Shown here one piece after another: positions 61,698-64,000 of a DNA stretch of 64,000 nucleotides; the stretch's first letter is position 1, and every line of letters begins with the position of its first letter. A program made the translations under genes and the position numbers. Source of the DNA: Stenotrophomonas maltophilia (GTDB lineage: Bacteria; Pseudomonadota; Gammaproteobacteria; Xanthomonadales; Xanthomonadaceae); the NCBI GenBank assembly GCA_009912235.1, contig WNDS01000001.1, positions 310,001 to 374,000 on the forward strand. Direction: 5' to 3'. Under the pieces are notes generated by a model. That model was given only the letters and a program-made list of their open reading frames with translations. It made no database searches and had not been told where the DNA came from.

Positions 61698-61820
61698 CCT
61701 TGACGGGATTTTCACGGGCTTGAATCAGCCATAACCCGCCGATGTACTCCTCGGCAGCCCCCTCCTTCCACCTCCCGCCCATTGCGATGGGCGTTCGCAT
61801 CCGCCAACGAGGTGCCATCC

Positions 61821-64000
61821 ATGCGTCACTGCTCGCTCCGAATCAACACGCTGTCGCTTGCCTGTACGGCCGGTCTTCTCACGCTGGGCATCGGCCCGCT
61901 GGCGATCGCGCAGGACGCCAGCGGCAGCACCGCGCGCGAGGACCTGCACACGCTCGGCACGGTCACTGCCACCGCACAGAAGCGGGTGGAAGTGGTGACC
62001 GACATCCCGATGTCGATCAGCGTCATCAGCGAGGAGCAGCTGGACCGGCTGCAGGTGAACAACATCAACGACCTGGCCGGCCTGGTGCCGGGGCTGCAGG
62101 TATCCAGCCTGGGCGCGCCCGGCCGGGCCATGCTGTCCATCCGCGGCATCATGCCGCTGGGCAACACCGCGGCCACCTCGGTCTACGTCGACGACGTGCC
62201 GCTGACCCCGAACGGTTCGCTGTCCGGCGCCACCTCGGGCATGTTCGACCTGCTGCCCTACGACGTGCAGAGCGTGGAAGTGCTGCGCGGGCCGCAGGGC
62301 ACGCTATATGGCGCCAGCGCGCTGGGCGGGGTGATCAAGTACGTGACCAAGCGGCCGGACCTGGAAACCTTCTCCGGCCGCGCCGGCGCCACCTTCCGCG
62401 TGGTGGACGGCGGTGGCCGGCTGGGGCATTCCGAACGCGCGGCCATCAACGCACCGCTGGTGAACGGCACGCTGGGCCTGCATGCCAGCTATGCCGAACA
62501 GACCAGCCCCGGCTGGATCGACAACAGCGTTCTGCATCGCCGCGACACCAACGATGTGCGCCAGAACGCCGGCCGCGCTGCCCTGCTGTGGAAGCCATCT
62601 GAGGCAGTGGACGTACTGCTCAGCGCACTGCACCAGGAAAACAAGGGCGACAACTTCGCCACCGTCGCGCTGGACCCGGTCACCCTGCAGCCCAAGCTGC
62701 CCGGCCATTCCAACCAGTACCTGCTGCTGCAGCCCAGCTCGATCAAGTACGACGTGTACGGGCTGAGCGTGGATGTGGACCTGGGCTGGGCCGACCTCAC
62801 CTCGGCCAGCAGCTGGATGAAGTCGCACTCGTGGCGCCTGCAGGACCAGTCGGCGGAATACGTGCCACTGTTCGGGCAAAACCGGGCGTCGGGCCCGCCA
62901 TTGCCTACGCCTCGCTGGACACCGACATCGACCTGAAGAAGTTCACCCAGGAAGTGCGGCTGGCCTCCAAGGCCGATGGCCGCCTGCTGTGGCAGCTCGG
63001 CGCGCTCTACACCGATGAGGACGCGGCCTACATCGAGGATGGAAGCGCGCTCAGCCCGCTGCAGCGCCCGGTCAGCAACCTGTTCACCGCCAACGTGCTG
63101 ACCACCTACCGCGAAAAAGCGCTGTTCGGCAACGCCACCTGGAAGTTCACCGAGCAGTTCGACCTGGCACTGGGCGTGCGCCAGGCCCGCAACGACCAGC
63201 ACTTCCGCCAGACCCTGGGCGGCCTGCTCGGCGGCGACGGCGTGCAGCGCAGCACGCGCTCGTCGGAAAGCGTGACCACCTGGAGCGCCAGCCCGCGCCT
63301 GTTCCTAGGCAAGGACACCATGGCCTACCTGCGCGTGGCCACCGGCTACCGTGCCGGCAGCCCGAACCCGGTGCTGCCGGCCGCTCCGGAGGTGCCGGCC
63401 GAGGTCAAGTCGGACACGCTGATCAATTACGAAGCCGGGCTCAAGACCCACTTCTGGGACCGCCGCGCCCTGCTGGAAGTTGCCGCTTTCCGCATCGACT
63501 AGGATGACATCCGCCTGAACCTGGCCACCGCGCAGGGCATCTCCTATGGCGTCAACGGTGGCAGCGCCCGCAGCCAGGGCGTGGAACTGACCGGCGCGCT
63601 GATGCCGCTGGACGGCCTGCGCCTGAGCGGCAGCCTGACCTACACCGACGCCACGCTGACCTCACCCATTCCGCCGGTGCGCCCGGGCGGGCCCAACCAG
63701 GCCGAAACCGGGGCGCGGCTGCCGCAGGTGCCCGAATGGACGGGCAGCCTGCAGGCCGACTACCAGTTCCCCAGCCGCGGCGAATGGGCATGGAGCGTGG
63801 GCGGCGCGCTGCGCTATTACGGTGTGCGCGAAGCCTCGGTGGCCGCAGCGCAATCCATCCGCCTGCCCAACTACACCACGATGGACCTGACGGCCGAGGT
63901 CAGCAACCAGAACACCACCTTCCGCCTGTTCGTGACCAACCTCACCAACAAGGATATCTACGTGGCGGCCGGCAGGACCCTGCCGGGCCCCGGGGCAGGG
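61821..64000 (+). pseudogene. TonB-dependent receptor, frameshifted and with amber codon; 3' end outside window
   Basis: Outer-membrane receptor. MRHCSLRINTLSLACTAGLL opens a signal peptide cut after AIAQ. The plug shows TLGTVTATAQKRVEVVTDIP and VEVLRGPQGTLYGASALGGV. One base is missing after CAAAA near 62880; the right frame resumes at PGVGPAIAYASLDTDID. A TAG at 63500-63502 sits in AFRID-stop-DDIRLNL; TGG there gives the common receptor motif IDWDDIRLNL. The frame then stays open to 64000 (FVTNLTNKDIYVAAGRTLPG). No STN domain. It follows promoter element 3, so it is the probable uptake system of the D-peptide cluster. Confidence 0.85.

Noticed and set aside
33167..63502. Reassignment or programmed readthrough of TAG as a sense codon
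   Set aside because: TAG ends several intact genes here (6516-6518, 12148-12150, 37031-37033), one of the five stops is TAA, and no shared downstream context is seen at the internal stops.
1..64000. CRISPR arrays, tRNA/rRNA genes, complete insertion sequences or prophage
   Set aside because: No regularly spaced repeats, cloverleaf-like genes, transposase or phage structural genes were recognised on either strand.

Overview
The window is very GC-rich, densely packed bacterial chromosome. Several traits point to the Xanthomonadaceae, most likely Stenotrophomonas: three large TonB-dependent receptors, many divergent LysR regulators, FecI/FecR surface signalling, and one short GTAG-headed hairpin of the kind scattered through S. 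maltophilia genomes. I see no tRNA, rRNA, CRISPR array, prophage or intact insertion sequence. About 60 protein genes are described.

Layout. 0-2.6 kb: a Mg2+ P-type ATPase operon (mgtA, cut by the left edge) preceded by a small gene and a 27-codon leader ORF that begins Met-Asp-Pro-Asp-Pro. 2.6-12 kb: an AraC regulator with a divergent hydrolase, small membrane proteins, the remnant of an ornithine-cyclodeaminase/LysR pair, a LysR gene, exported proteins, a frameshifted esterase and a PLP-dependent D-cysteine desulfhydrase-like enzyme. 12-16.6 kb: an amidohydrolase-MFS-SDR operon with a divergent LysR. 16.6-19.8 kb: a frameshifted M23 peptidase, a lipoprotein and a YcaQ-type DNA glycosylase. 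20-25.2 kb: a stressosome-type cluster (RsbR, RsbS, RsbT, an ATPase-PP2C fusion and two histidine kinases). 25.2-28 kb: an SPFH/zinc-ribbon/membrane-protein operon resembling Bacillus ydjGHI. 28-33.9 kb: LysR-SDR-tautomerase genes and a class B penicillin-binding protein with an internal amber codon. 34-37 kb: two Tat-exported hydrolases plus a TetR gene with a candidate operator. 37-43 kb: a PI-PLC and a fecI-fecR-receptor signalling set. 44.5-54.4 kb: an amino-sugar/chito-oligosaccharide locus (GH20, TonB receptor, MFS transporter, PfkB kinase, ROK regulator, GH9). 54.5-64 kb: an S41 peptidase, then a cluster for peptides with D- or epimerised residues (hydrolase, D-aminoacylase-like amidohydrolase, serine hydrolase, dipeptide epimerase, TonB receptor). 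Its three transcription units each start behind the same ~30-bp promoter-like element.

An unusual fraction of genes is interrupted. I count eight genes with single- or two-base frameshifts and five in-frame stops. All five stops are one C-to-T or G-to-A change from a plausible sense codon, and two arise if CCTGG on the + strand became CCTAG. Either the strain is losing genes or the sequence carries systematic errors. Reconstructed spans are given for these genes and marked as disrupted.
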